The notes beneath the pieces were generated by a model. That model made no database searches. It was not told the DNA's origin and saw only the letters and a program-made list of their open reading frames with translations. A program made the translations under genes and the position numbers. A DNA stretch of 47,478 bases. It comes from CAZTTG01 sp964615935 (GTDB taxonomy: Bacteria; Planctomycetota; UBA1135; GCA-002686595). Below, one piece after another: positions 8,104-16,856 of this stretch (the first letter of the stretch is position 1; each line of letters opens with the position of its first letter). The stretch lies in the NCBI GenBank assembly GCA_964615935.1, contig CAZTTG010000051.1, forward strand, positions 1 through 47,478, read 5' to 3'.

Positions 8104-8946
8104 CTACAGCAGCAGCAGGCTGACGGCCATCACCGCCATCCCCAGCACCACGCCGGCGATCGCGGTGTGGCCCTTGCCGTACTCGCGCGCGGTCGGGAGC
8201 AGCTCGTCGAAGGAGATGAAGACCATGACGCCCCCCACGGCCGCGAGCATCGCCCCGACCACCGCGTCGTTCAGGAAGGACATCAGCACCAGCCAGGCCA
8301 GCAGCGCTCCGATGGGCTCGGCGAGCCCCGAGGCGAAGGACATCAGGGTGGCCTTGCGGCGGCTCCGGGTCGCGAAGTAGACCGGGACGGCCACGGCGAT
8401 CCCCTCGGGGATGTTGTGGATGGCCACCGCCACGGCGATCGAGAGGCCCAGGGAGGCGTCGGCCATGGCGCTGGCGAAGGTGGCCATGCCCTCGGGGAAG
8501 TTGTGCAGGCCGATGACCAGCGCCGAGAGCATCCCCAGCCGCGCCAGCGAGGGACGGCCCCCGCCTCCCTCCGCGTCGGCGGGCGCGGGCTCCCCCTCGC
8601 CGAAGCGGACGCGCTCGATGTCCGCCGCCGGGATCACCTCGTGCGGGTTCTCCGGCTCGGGCACCAGCCGGTCGATGAGCGCCGAGATCGCGATCCCGCC
8701 GAAGAAGCAGCCCACCGCCGCCCAGCCGCCGGTCTGACCCCCCATCGAGCGGGCCATCATCTCCCTGGCGGTGGGCAGCAGCTCGACCAGCGAGACGTAG
8801 ACCATCACGCCGCCGGAGAGCCCCAGCCCGAAGGAGAGCAGCGTCGCGGTCGGCCGGCGGCTGAAGAAGACCACGAGCGATCCCAGGCCGGTGGTCAGGC
8901 CCGCGAAGAGGGTCAGGCCCAGGGCGAGGAGTACGTTGCCTTCCAT
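8104..8946 (-). CDS. ZIP family divalent metal transporter
   Basis: A 280-residue integral membrane protein of the ZIP (Zrt/Irt-like, ZupT) family that imports Zn and other divalent metals. Family signatures are visible: GLGSLVVFFSRRPTATLLSFGLGLSGGVMVYVS in the first helices, a hydrophilic loop near residues 125-150, then IGLHNFPEGMATF and AVAIHNIPEGIAVAVPV. These two HNxPEG motifs hold the transport-site His and Glu. The C-terminal helices include GGVMVFISFDELLPTARE. The ATG at 8946 starts two bases after the stop codon of the enolase-like gene, so translation is probably coupled to it. Confidence 0.92.
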   Translation of the reverse strand: MEGNVLLALGLTLFAGLTTGLGSLVVFFSRRPTATLLSFGLGLSGGVMVYVSLVELLPTAREMMARSMGGQTGGWAAVGCFFGGIAISALIDRLVPEPENPHEVIPAADIERVRFGEGEPAPADAEGGGGRPSLARLGMLSALVIGLHNFPEGMATFASAMADASLGLSIAVAVAIHNIPEGIAVAVPVYFATRSRRKATLMSFASGLAEPIGALLAWLVLMSFLNDAVVGAMLAAVGGVMVFISFDELLPTAREYGKGHTAIAGVVLGMAVMAVSLLLL

Positions 8947-8947
8947 C

Positions 8948-9499
8948 CTAGGGGTCCCACCGGAAGCCCGTGGCCGCCGGCGCCGGCTCCAGGGGACTGG
9001 CCGGCAGGCTCGCCGGCAGATCGTGCCGGTTGTAGATCCCCGGCGCCACATCGTTGGGCCCGTCCGGGTGAAAGAGGCTGGCCAGGTACTGGATCTGACC
9101 TCTCCCGGGGCCCAGCTCGAACTGCCCGCCCCCGTACATCCGGATCCCCCTCGCCCCGCAGTGCTCGTAGACCGCCATCAGCTCCGCGATCGACCCGAAG
9201 CGCGACGGCTTGACGTTCACGCACCGGGGCGAGAAGAGCTCCAGCGCGCCCAGCCGGGAGGAGCAGGCCCCCAGGGTGGAGCCGCCCGCCAGGGGCAGAA
9301 CGGCGCCGTCCCGTTGAAAGCGGACCTGATCCTCCTCTTCGTAGGTGACGTCCTCGCCCAGGCCCTCGTGACCCCCTCCCTCCAGGTGCACGACGGTCGT
9401 CCGCCGCACCCAACCGGAGGCGGTCCGCTCCTCGAGGGGCTCGAGCCGGTACCCCGCGACCTCCAGCTCCAGCTCCGCCAGCCCGCGGGGACTCACCAC
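8948..9499 (-). CDS. Internally deleted enolase-superfamily protein
   Basis: A 183-residue open frame starting at GTG 9499 behind a strong GGAGGG site. The N-terminal 90 residues look like the capping domain of a muconate-cycloisomerase/enolase-type protein (GWVRRTTVVHLEGGGHEGLGEDVTY ... VLPLAGGSTLG). Residues about 93-183 look like the C-terminal end of the same family (NVKPSRFGS, YGGGQFELGPGRGQIQYLA, PNDVAPGIYN). Family members run to about 330-400 residues. Here the central part of the barrel, with the metal-binding acidic residues and the catalytic lysine, is missing without loss of frame. The gene is probably inactive as an enolase-fold enzyme. An assembly error is possible. It is coupled to the ZIP gene. 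Confidence 0.7.
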   Translation of the reverse strand: MVSPRGLAELELEVAGYRLEPLEERTASGWVRRTTVVHLEGGGHEGLGEDVTYEEEDQVRFQRDGAVLPLAGGSTLGACSSRLGALELFSPRCVNVKPSRFGSIAELMAVYEHCGARGIRMYGGGQFELGPGRGQIQYLASLFHPDGPNDVAPGIYNRHDLPASLPASPLEPAPAATGFRWDP

Positions 9500-9530
9500 C
9501 TTTAACCCTCCTTTGGCACGTCCATGGACC

Positions 9531-9558
9531 GTTCGGGTCTATTCGATCGGTTCGGGTC
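9531..9558. repeat. Pair of 9-bp direct repeats between divergent genes
   Basis: GTTCGGGTC occurs at 9531-9539 and again at 9550-9558, 19 bases apart start to start (nearly two helical turns). The pair lies between the enolase-like gene (start 9499, minus) and the DUF1579-like gene (start 9602, plus). The spacing would suit a tandem-binding regulator or an activator site, but nothing else supports this. Confidence 0.3.
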
Positions 9559-9601
9559 ATGATCCCCGATCCGCACCGACTCAACCACCCCCGAGATTCC
9601 C

Positions 9602-10225
9602 ATGTACGCCAAGATCCCGATCAGCATCGCCCTCCTCTCCCTCGCCGCGCTCGCGGTCGCGCGCACCGGCGCGCCCCAGGACCGGGACCCGGTCGCCCTG
9701 CCGCCCGGCCTCGACATGGAGATGATGGCGAAGATGATGGAGCTCGCCCAGCCCGGCCCCGAGCACGAGGAGCTCGCCCGCCTGGCCGGGGAGTGGGAAC
9801 CCGCCATCTCCGCCCAGATGATGCCCGGCGCTCCCCCCATGAAGGAGAGCGCTCCGGCCACCGCGAGCATGATCCTGGGCGGGCGCTTCCTGGAGATCGT
9901 CTCCGAGGGCGACTTCATGGGCCAACCGGTGGAGAGCCGCGCGATCCTGGGCTTCGATCGCCGCCACGAGGTGTTCACCCTGATCGCTCTCGACACCCTG
10001 GGCACCTACTGGGTGACCGCCCAGGGCAAGCGCGGCGAGGACGGCGTGATCCGCATGCAGGGCGAGGACGACGAGCCCATGGGCAAGCAGGTCTACACCT
10101 TCGAGTACGAGATCCTGAGCGCGGACGAGTACGAGTACCGCGTCCTCTTCAGCCGGCTCGGCTCGCAGGAGTTCGAGGAGCCCTTCGAGATGGTGTCGGT
10201 GCACTGCACGCGCAAGAAGGACTGA
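9602..10225 (+). CDS. DUF1579-like secreted protein
   Basis: A 207-residue exported protein. The signal peptide is MYAKIPISIALLSLAALAVA. The body has the DUF1579 pattern: an HEELARLAGEWEPAISAQM opening, GGRFLEIVSEGDFMGQPVESRAILGFDRRHEVF, then TYWVTAQGKRGEDGVIRMQGE and FEMVSVHCTRKK. DUF1579 proteins form lipocalin-like beta-barrels of unknown ligand. A two-domain relative lies at 28001-29059. An imperfect terminator-like hairpin follows about 60 bases after the stop. Confidence 0.85.
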   Translation: MYAKIPISIALLSLAALAVARTGAPQDRDPVALPPGLDMEMMAKMMELAQPGPEHEELARLAGEWEPAISAQMMPGAPPMKESAPATASMILGGRFLEIVSEGDFMGQPVESRAILGFDRRHEVFTLIALDTLGTYWVTAQGKRGEDGVIRMQGEDDEPMGKQVYTFEYEILSADEYEYRVLFSRLGSQEFEEPFEMVSVHCTRKKD

Positions 10226-10287
10226 GCCCGTCGCCGCGGCCGGCCCCCGCGGGTCCGGTGGGGCGGGGCCTGCAGGCGCCCCCCCAC

Positions 10288-10329
10288 GGAGAGGCCCCTC
10301 CGACGGCGCATTCGCCGGGGGGGCCTCCC
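10288..10329 (+). terminator. Imperfect GC-rich hairpin after the DUF1579-like gene
   Basis: GGAGAGGCCCC... pairs with ...GGGGCCTCCC across an inner CGGCG/CGCCG helix and an ATT-containing loop. It lies between the stop at 10225 and the start at 10414. There is no clear T tract, so it is called only as a probable terminator. Confidence 0.4.
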
Positions 10330-10413
10330 CGTCGTCCCGGGATCGCCTACACTGGAGGCCGGTCGCCGTCATCCGGGAGCCGCCCGGAGACGGGCGGCCA
10401 GGAGGCTCCCGAG

Positions 10414-12600
10414 ATGACTGCCAGAGCCGGATCCGTCACCCTCGGCGCGGCCCTCGCCGCCTTCCTCGTCGCGGCCCCGTGCACCGCCCAGCACGAGCTC
10501 CTCCAGCTCATGGCGGATGACGGGGAGGAGGGGGACCACTTCGTGGCGGTCTCGATCTGCGGCGAGCTGGCCGTGGTCGGGGCCCTCGAGGACGACGAGC
10601 AGGGCTGGAGGGCCGGCTCGGCCTACGTCTTCGACGCCCCATCGGGCCGGCAGCTCCACAAGCTCCTCCCCCTCGACGGGGACCAGGAGGATCACTTCGG
10701 CTGCTGCGTCGGCCTGGACGGGGACCCGCCGTCGGTCAAGGACCTCGCGCGGCAGATCTCCCGCGAGGGGGACGGCGTGGACTCGCGGATCTTCGACACC
10801 CTGGCCTCCATCGGCGACGAGGCCTCCCTGAAGGCCCTCGAGCGCTCGCTCCCCAAGCTGCGCCGGGGGCCGGCGGTCGAGGCCGCCTACCGCGCCTTCC
10901 GCCTCTACCGCGGGGTCGCGGTCCTCGACCTGCGGGCCTTCGGAATCGTCGCGGAGTCGGCCGCGACCCAGCGCACCGCGAACCACGCGCGCGCGGCCAC
11001 CCGGGCGCTGATCGAGTGGGGCGACCGAGCGACCACCGCCCTCGAGGACGTCGTCGGACGCGGGCGCGAGTCCGGCGCAGGGCGCCTGGCCTGCAACTCG
11101 CTGGTCCCCTTCCTGGCGGCGCGGGACCAGGTCGGTGCGATCGAGCTGATCCTCGCCCACGCGAGCCTCAGCCCGGAGGCCGACGCATCCCGGCAGCACA
11201 GCCGGAGCCGCTGGAGTCGGCCGGGCAGCACGGCCGTGGTCTACGTGGGCCTGAACACCGCGCAGCGGGACGCGGTGGCCGGCCGGACGCACCGCGAGGT
11301 GGTGCGGATGTCGCTCTCGGGCTGCGCCGATCCGAAGGTGCAGCGCGCGCTCCTCGACCACATGACCGACGAGGACACCACGGCCGCCTGGCGCGTCCTG
11401 CTGCTCGAGGTCCTGGCCGGGCGGGAGGGCATCGAGGTGACGCGTGCGCTGCTCGAGCTCCTCGAGCACTCCGACGCCGCGGTCCGGCTGGGCGCCGCGC
11501 AGGCCATCGCGGCGCGCGAGCCCCTGCCCTCGGCCGAGCGGGCCCTGCGCCGGCTGCTTCGCGCGGACGAGGACGCCCTGCGCCGCGAGGCCGTGGTGGC
11601 CCTGGGCCGGCTCCTGCTCCAGGAGCCCGAGTGGCACGAGGAGCTCCTGCGCCTGGCGCGCGACCGCAGCCCGGCGGTGCGCATGGGCGCGGCCGTCGCC
11701 CTCGAGCACCTGCGCACGCCCGAGGCCGTCGAGGCCCTGCTGGTCCTCCTGACCGACGAGGCCTGGTCGGTGCGCTCCGAGGCCCTGGCGCGCGTCGGGG
11801 CCCTGCGGCGCAAGCAGGCCATCCCCCACCTGATCCGCCGGCTCGGCGCCGAGAGCGGCCGGCTGCGCCACGAGGCGGCCGCAGTCCTGCGCCTGCTCAC
11901 CGGCCTCGACTACGGCCACCTGCCGACCCGCTGGAAGATGTGGTGGGAGAGCGAGGGCCTGGCCTTCGAGCTGCCCTCCTACGAGGAGGCGCTGGAGGCC
12001 GAGCAGCGCCGTGACCGGGTCTCCGGCGAGGGTCGCACCGGCGCGACCTTCTACGGCCTGCGCGTACTGAGCGACCGCGTGGCCTTCGTCCTGGACACCT
12101 CGGGCTCCATGCGGGATCCCGCCGCCTCCCGCGGAGGCCGCACGCGCTCGCCCGGCTCGTCCGGGCCGACCAAGATCGACGTGGCCAAGGAGGAGCTCTC
12201 CCGCGCGCTGACCGACTTCCCCGACGGGGACCTCTTCAACGTGGTCTTCTTCGCCGACACGGCGAGCGCCTGGGAGGACCGCCTGGTGAAGATGGCGAAG
12301 CGCGCCCGCGGGGACGCGCTCGAGTTCGTGGCGGACCGCCGGGCGGACGGCGGCACGGCGCTCCACGAGGCCCTGCGCTGCGCCTTCGACGACCCGCTGA
12401 TCGACACCATCTACCTGCTCAGCGACGGGGACCCCACGGTCGGCGAGCTCATCGACCCGGCGCGGATCCGCGCCGAGGTGGCGCTGTGGAACCGCACGCG
12501 CCGGGTCCGCATCAACGGGATCGCCGTGGGGCAGCACTCCGTCCTCCTGCGCTGGCTCGCGGCCGACTCGGGCGGGCGGTACCTGCGGGCCGATTCGTAG
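10414..12600 (+). CDS. FG-GAP / HEAT-repeat / VWA fusion protein
   Basis: A 728-residue exported protein from ATG 10414, with a signal peptide ending near APCTAQ. Residues about 27-105 are one and a half FG-GAP beta-propeller repeats (LQLMADDGEEGDHF, SAYVFDAPSGRQLHKLLPLDGD). The frame then passes abruptly at GLDGD/PPSVKDL (about base 10725) into HEAT repeats covering about residues 106-500. A von Willebrand A domain follows from about residue 550: FVLDTSGSMRD at 559 onward is a MIDAS motif with Asp561, and IYLLSDGDPT comes later. FG-GAP proteins normally carry five to seven repeats, so the N-terminal part is truncated. The whole looks like two genes joined in frame. A role in extracellular protein interaction is likely. 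Confidence 0.85.
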   Translation: MTARAGSVTLGAALAAFLVAAPCTAQHELLQLMADDGEEGDHFVAVSICGELAVVGALEDDEQGWRAGSAYVFDAPSGRQLHKLLPLDGDQEDHFGCCVGLDGDPPSVKDLARQISREGDGVDSRIFDTLASIGDEASLKALERSLPKLRRGPAVEAAYRAFRLYRGVAVLDLRAFGIVAESAATQRTANHARAATRALIEWGDRATTALEDVVGRGRESGAGRLACNSLVPFLAARDQVGAIELILAHASLSPEADASRQHSRSRWSRPGSTAVVYVGLNTAQRDAVAGRTHREVVRMSLSGCADPKVQRALLDHMTDEDTTAAWRVLLLEVLAGREGIEVTRALLELLEHSDAAVRLGAAQAIAAREPLPSAERALRRLLRADEDALRREAVVALGRLLLQEPEWHEELLRLARDRSPAVRMGAAVALEHLRTPEAVEALLVLLTDEAWSVRSEALARVGALRRKQAIPHLIRRLGAESGRLRHEAAAVLRLLTGLDYGHLPTRWKMWWESEGLAFELPSYEEALEAEQRRDRVSGEGRTGATFYGLRVLSDRVAFVLDTSGSMRDPAASRGGRTRSPGSSGPTKIDVAKEELSRALTDFPDGDLFNVVFFADTASAWEDRLVKMAKRARGDALEFVADRRADGGTALHEALRCAFDDPLIDTIYLLSDGDPTVGELIDPARIRAEVALWNRTRRVRINGIAVGQHSVLLRWLAADSGGRYLRADS

Positions 12601-12802
12601 GGTCGAGACCCGGTCCGAGCGCCTTCCCGGCCCCCCGGAGCCGGGTCGCGCGGGCGGCGACGCGGGGCTGCGCCCGGCGGCCGTGCCCACCGGCTCCCCC
12701 CCCGAACCGTCCCCAGCCCACCGCCCACCCATCGGGGGACCTCCGGGATCGCGACCGGTTTCACTCCGGGGCAGGCGACCGGGCCGGATTCGGCGGCAGC
12801 CC

Positions 12803-12853
12803 TTGCAGCAGCCCGCGCTCCCGGCCATACTCATTTCTACATTTCGCGAAATG
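12803..12853 (+). promoter_or_regulatory. Promoter and palindromic operator of the cadC-headed operon
   Basis: A sigma70-like promoter, TTGCAG (12803-12808), 17 bases, CATACT (12826-12831), leads into the perfect 14-bp palindrome CATTTCGCGAAATG (12840-12853) at the expected transcription start. The position, directly before an ArsR-family gene, suits repression by that protein and release by metal. The promoter match is moderate (3/6 and 4/6); the palindrome is exact. Confidence 0.65.
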
Positions 12854-12867
12854 ACGGGGTGACGAGC

Positions 12868-13260
12868 ATGCGACGAAAGGTCGAGGAGGGAATCTGCGAG
12901 GTCGACTGCGTCGACTCGGCCAAGGTGGCCGAGGCGCTCGCCGGTCTGCCCCCCGAGGGGGTCTCCCGGGAGGTGGCGAGGGCGCTGAAGGTGCTGGCCC
13001 ATCCCGGGCGGCTACGCGTGCTGAAAGCCCTGGACGGGCGGGAGCTGTGCGTGTGCGACCTCGCGCGGGTACTCGGCATGTCGATGTCCGGGACCTCTCA
13101 GCAGCTCCGCGAGCTGCGCGAGCTCGGAGCGATCGACTACCGGCCGGAGGGCAAGCTGGTGTACTACTCGCTGGTCGACCGCTTCTGGCTGGAGCTGGCG
13201 GAGTCGGTGCTCGGCAAGCTGGGACACGCCACGAAGAAGCGCCGGAGGAGGCGGGCGTGA
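12868..13260 (+). CDS. cadC: CadC-type ArsR/SmtB metal-sensing repressor
   Basis: A 130-residue winged-helix repressor. It has both halves of the CadC alpha3N metal site: an N-terminal C-x3-C (Cys10, Cys14 in GICEVDCVDSAKV) and ELCVCDLA in helix 3 (Cys61, Cys63). S. aureus CadC has the same layout (Cys7, Cys11, Cys58, Cys60) and binds Cd(II), Pb(II) and Bi(III). The recognition helix is SMSGTSQQLRELREL and the wing is YRPEGKLVYYSL. The SmtB-type alpha5 histidines are not evident. ATG 12868 is preferred over GTG 12859 because GGGG lies eight bases upstream. The C-terminus ends in a basic KKRRRRRA tail. The stop overlaps the next start (GTGA), so it heads the efflux operon and presumably controls it. 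Confidence 0.88.
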   Translation: MRRKVEEGICEVDCVDSAKVAEALAGLPPEGVSREVARALKVLAHPGRLRVLKALDGRELCVCDLARVLGMSMSGTSQQLRELRELGAIDYRPEGKLVYYSLVDRFWLELAESVLGKLGHATKKRRRRRA

Positions 13261-14654
13261 GCGCGGGCTCCTTCACCTTCGCCCCGCTCGCCGCTTGCGC
13301 AGCGCTCTTCGCCTGCTCGGCCCCGCGGTCGGCTCCGATCGACGAGCGAGAGCTGGTCGGAGACGTGCTGTTGCGCGGGGAACCGGCTGCCCTCGTGGCG
13401 CGAGCCCTGGAACTGGCGGAGGTCGAGCCCCTCGCCCTGAAACGGCCCGATCCCTCGCTGGAGGACCCCGACGGCCCTGACTACTGGCGCGCCTGCGCAC
13501 TGGCCTGGGCCGCGGAGCCAGTGACCGCCCGCCGAGAGCTCCTCGCAGCGCGAGCCCTGCGCGGGGGCGCCGGCCTGCCGAATCCGATCGGTGGCGAGGT
13601 CGAGGTGCTGGACCTGGGGGAGCCGGACCGGCAGAGCCAGCTCCAGGCCACCTTCGACCTGCTCGGCATCCTGGGCCTGGGGCGCGGCGCGGCCTCGAGG
13701 GAGCTCGCCGGCGCGCGGGAGCGCCGAGCCCTGGCCGAGGTCGAGCTCGCCGCGTGGCGGGCGCTGCACCGCGTGGACCGCGCGCGCCTCTCCGTGGCAG
13801 CGGGCCGCGCACGCGAACGGGCCCTCGCCGAGCTGCGGGCCGAGGTCCGCCTGGACGAGCGCCGCATCGACGTGCTGGAGGAGCACGGCTGGCTCCCCGC
13901 CGGTGGGCTCGAGGCCGCCCGGGCCATGATCGCGCGCCTCGACCTGAAGCGGACGAGCGAGGGCGTGGCCCAGGCCGGACGCCTCGCCGAGCTGGCCCGC
14001 GCCTCCGGCCTCCCCCCCACCGCCGACATGCTGGCACGCCTCTCCGAGGCGACGCTGGATCGCTTCGACGCGGCCGGCATGACCACCGCGGAGTCCGGCG
14101 CCCGATCGCTGCTCGGCCTCCACCCCGACCTGCGCGCCCGCCGCCTGGACTACGCCGTGGCCGAGGCCAGGGTTCGGCGCGCCGCGGCCGAGCGCTGGCC
14201 CGATCTCGCCGCGGGCCCGCGGCTGAGCTTCGCCCCCGACCAGACCCTGGTCGGGGGCGCGCTGCAGATCGCGCCCCCCTGGCCGGGCTCGACCGAGGGG
14301 GAGATCGGCGCGGCCCTCGAGCGGCGCGAGCTGGCCCGAGAGCTCCTCGAGGACGCGCTGGCCGGCGCGCTGGCCGAGATCGCCCGGCGCCGCGACCAGC
14401 TCGCCCTGGCGGGGGAGGGCGGAGTCGAGGAGGGGCGGCGCCTCGAGTCCGGCACGCGAGCCGCCTGGCGCGCGGCGCGCGCGGGCTTCTCGGTGGAGGC
14501 GGGGAAGCTGCCGCAGTGGACCGACGGCCTCGAGCGCCGCATCGCGGGCGTCGCGGCGGCGATCGACGCCCGGGAGGGGGCCGCGCTGGCGCTCGTTCGA
14601 TACCGCGAGGCCGTCGGGCCCCAGGTGCGCGAGGAAGGCGAGGTGCGACCGTGA
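13257..14654 (+). CDS. TolC-like outer membrane efflux lipoprotein
   Basis: A 465-residue protein starting at GTG 13257 (GGAGG upstream; GTGA overlap with cadC). The N-terminus is a lipoprotein-like signal (FAPLAACAALFACS). The rest is mostly long alanine/arginine/glutamate-rich helices with a pseudo-repeat: helical hairpins at about residues 130-300 and 305-460, separated by a QIAPPWPGS turn. An early L-NPIGGEVEVLDLG segment and QATFDLLGILGLGRGAASRELA resemble the first beta strand and helix of outer membrane efflux proteins. In position and size it is the TolC-type channel for the adaptor and ABC genes that follow. Direct sequence similarity is modest, so the call leans on context. Confidence 0.75.
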   Translation: MSAGSFTFAPLAACAALFACSAPRSAPIDERELVGDVLLRGEPAALVARALELAEVEPLALKRPDPSLEDPDGPDYWRACALAWAAEPVTARRELLAARALRGGAGLPNPIGGEVEVLDLGEPDRQSQLQATFDLLGILGLGRGAASRELAGARERRALAEVELAAWRALHRVDRARLSVAAGRARERALAELRAEVRLDERRIDVLEEHGWLPAGGLEAARAMIARLDLKRTSEGVAQAGRLAELARASGLPPTADMLARLSEATLDRFDAAGMTTAESGARSLLGLHPDLRARRLDYAVAEARVRRAAAERWPDLAAGPRLSFAPDQTLVGGALQIAPPWPGSTEGEIGAALERRELARELLEDALAGALAEIARRRDQLALAGEGGVEEGRRLESGTRAAWRAARAGFSVEAGKLPQWTDGLERRIAGVAAAIDAREGAALALVRYREAVGPQVREEGEVRP

Positions 14655-16153
14655 GCGACGTGCGACCCGACGTCGACCTGGGCGGGCTGGCCCGGCCGAA
14701 GCAGATCCCGCGACCCGGTGGCCGATGGCGCCGCCTGATCCTGCCCGGCGCGCTCCTCGTGGGACTGACCGCGGTGATCCTCTGGAGCCTCGAGGGCGCG
14801 CTGCGCGGGAGCATCGAGGTGAGCATCCTGCGCCCCGAGCCCGTCGAGGGCGGCGCGACCGGCGGCGGCATCGCCTGCCAGGCCGCGGGCTGGGTCGAGC
14901 CCGACCCCTTCCCCCTGCGGGTGGTCCCGCTGACCGGCGGCACCATCGCCGAGATCCTGGTCCAGGAGTCCGACGTCGTCGAGAGCGGCGAGCCGGTCGC
15001 CCGCCTCGTGGCCGAGGACGCGGAGCTCGAGCTCGAGGAGGCGCGGCGCGCACGGGAGCGGGCGCTCGCCGAGCGCGAGGAGGCGAGGGTCGAGCTGGAC
15101 TTCGCCGGGCAGGAGCTCGAGGCGGCGATCGACGAGACCGAGGCCGTGGCCGTGGCGAGCGCCGAGCTCGCCGGGAGCCGGGCCGAGGGCGCGCGCCTGG
15201 CCGCCGCGGCCGAGAAGTGGCGGGCCGAGTCGCGCGTCGCGGCCGAGGAGGTCGCGGTGCAGCGGCACCTCGAGCGCGAGGGCGCGGCCGGGCCCCGGCA
15301 GGTGGAGCTGGCGCAGGCCCGGCTGGAGGCGGCCGAGGCCGTCGCCCTGGCCGCGACAGGAGACAGCGAGCGCGCGAAGAGCGAGGTGGACGCCGCGCTG
15401 GCCCGGCTGGAGCGCGCCCGGCGCGACTCCGAGCTGCGCATCGAGGACCGCGGCCGCGTGGAGCGGGCGCGCGCCGCGCTGGAGGCGGCCGGGGCCGAGG
15501 CGGCGCGAGCCGAGGCGGCGCTCGCCCGGGCGCGGCTGCGCATGGAGCGCACCACCGTGCTCTCACCCTGGGACGGCGTGGTGCTCGAGCTCCTCGCGGT
15601 CCCCGGCGCGGTGGCCGGCGGCGAGGGCGGCGCCGCGATCTGCAGCCTCTACGACCCCGATCGCCTGCGCGTGCGCGTGGACGTCCCCCAGGAGGAGATC
15701 TCCAGGGTCTCCCTCGGCCAGGAGGCCGAGATCCTGAGCGAGTCGCGCCGCGGCCGGCCCTACGCCGGCCGGGTGGTGCGCCGCGTGCCGCGGGCGGACA
15801 TCCAGAAGGTGACCCTGCAGGTGCACGTGGCGGTCGAGGAGCCCGACGAGCTCCTGCGGCCGGAGATGCTCTGCCAGGTGCGCTTCCGCTCACCGAGCGG
15901 AGCCGAGGCTTCGGCGGGAACGCGGCTAGACGCGGTCCTGCTGGTCCCCGCCCGGCTGGTCGACGCCTCGGGCTCCCTCTGGGTGCTCGACGCTGACGGC
16001 CGCACGGCCCGGCGCCGCGCGGTCGAGTGCGGCGCGCGCCGCGGCGATGGCGTGGAGGTGCTCTCCGGCCTCAACCTCTCCGACAAGCTGATCGATCCCG
16101 GCGGCGCGCGCCTCGAGGAGGGCGCCCGGGTCCGCGTCTCCCCCACCCCCTGA
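14651..16153 (+). CDS. HlyD/MacA-like periplasmic adaptor protein
   Basis: A 500-residue membrane-fusion protein; GTG 14651 overlaps the previous stop (GTGA). One membrane helix near residues 28-48 (LILPGALLVGLTAVILWSL) is followed by a biotinyl-lipoyl half-motif (VVPLTGGTIAEILVQESDVVESGEPVARL, about residues 95-123). A very long alanine/glutamate-rich coiled-coil hairpin (about 125-300) follows. The second lipoyl half is RTTVLSPWDGVVLELLAVPG and the beta-barrel is LRVRVDVPQEEISRVSLGQ. It links an inner-membrane ABC pump to an outer-membrane channel, and both neighbours supply these parts. Confidence 0.9.
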   Translation: MSDVRPDVDLGGLARPKQIPRPGGRWRRLILPGALLVGLTAVILWSLEGALRGSIEVSILRPEPVEGGATGGGIACQAAGWVEPDPFPLRVVPLTGGTIAEILVQESDVVESGEPVARLVAEDAELELEEARRARERALAEREEARVELDFAGQELEAAIDETEAVAVASAELAGSRAEGARLAAAAEKWRAESRVAAEEVAVQRHLEREGAAGPRQVELAQARLEAAEAVALAATGDSERAKSEVDAALARLERARRDSELRIEDRGRVERARAALEAAGAEAARAEAALARARLRMERTTVLSPWDGVVLELLAVPGAVAGGEGGAAICSLYDPDRLRVRVDVPQEEISRVSLGQEAEILSESRRGRPYAGRVVRRVPRADIQKVTLQVHVAVEEPDELLRPEMLCQVRFRSPSGAEASAGTRLDAVLLVPARLVDASGSLWVLDADGRTARRRAVECGARRGDGVEVLSGLNLSDKLIDPGGARLEEGARVRVSPTP

Positions 16154-16157
16154 GCCC

Positions 16158-16856
16158 ATGGCCTTCATCGAGCTGCGCAACGTCACCAAGAGCTACGCCA
16201 AGGGCGAGCACCGCATCACACCCCTGGCGGACGTGAGCCTGGACGTGGAGCAGGGCGAGCTCTTCGTGCTGCTGGGCCCCTCGGGCAGTGGCAAGACCAC
16301 CCTGCTCAACCTGCTGGCGGGGATCGACCGGCCGGACGAGGGGAGCGTGAGCGTGGCGGGATGCGAGCTCGGCGAGCTGTCGGCGGGCAAGCTCGCCGAG
16401 TGGCGCGCGGAGCACGTGGGCTACGTCTTCCAGAAGCACCACCTCGTGCCCGTGCTGACCGCCTACGAGAACGTCGAGCTACCCCTGCACCTCTTCGGGC
16501 TCTCCGCGCGCCAGCGGCACGAGCGGGTCTGTCTGGCGCTCGAGGCCGTGGGCCTCTCCGACCGACGCGAGCACTTCCCGCGCCAGCTCTCGGGCGGGCA
16601 GGAGCAGCGCGTGGCCATCGCACGCGCCATCGTGGCCGACCCGCCGCTGCTCGTGGCCGACGAGCCCACCGGCGACCTCGACCGCGAGGCCGCGGACGGG
16701 ACCCTGAGGCTGCTCGAGCGCCTCAACCGGGAGATGGGCAAGACCATCGTGATGGTCACCCACGATGCCGGCGCGGCGGCCATCGGCTCGCGCACCCTCT
16801 CGCTGGAGAAGGGGCGCCTCCTCGAGGTGGGCGGCAACGAGGGCCCGGGCGGGTGA
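16158..16856 (+). CDS. ABC transporter ATP-binding protein (MacB/LolD type)
   Basis: A 232-residue nucleotide-binding subunit. Walker A GPSGSGKTT (residues 40-48), the MacB/LolD-type FQKHHLVPVLTAYENV, signature LSGGQEQRVAIARAI, and Walker B LLVADEPTGDLD with the D-loop are all intact, as is the switch VMVTHD. It powers the two FtsX-type permeases that follow. MacB/LolD ATPases drive mechanical transport of envelope substrates rather than classic uptake, which fits an adaptor-linked pump. Its start is four bases after the adaptor stop. Confidence 0.95.
   Translation: MAFIELRNVTKSYAKGEHRITPLADVSLDVEQGELFVLLGPSGSGKTTLLNLLAGIDRPDEGSVSVAGCELGELSAGKLAEWRAEHVGYVFQKHHLVPVLTAYENVELPLHLFGLSARQRHERVCLALEAVGLSDRREHFPRQLSGGQEQRVAIARAIVADPPLLVADEPTGDLDREAADGTLRLLERLNREMGKTIVMVTHDAGAAAIGSRTLSLEKGRLLEVGGNEGPGG

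Noticed and set aside
13164..15893. Long minus-strand open frame opposite the efflux operon
   Set aside because: Arg/Pro/Ala-rich translation without motifs, while the plus strand has clear TolC/HlyD/ABC features.
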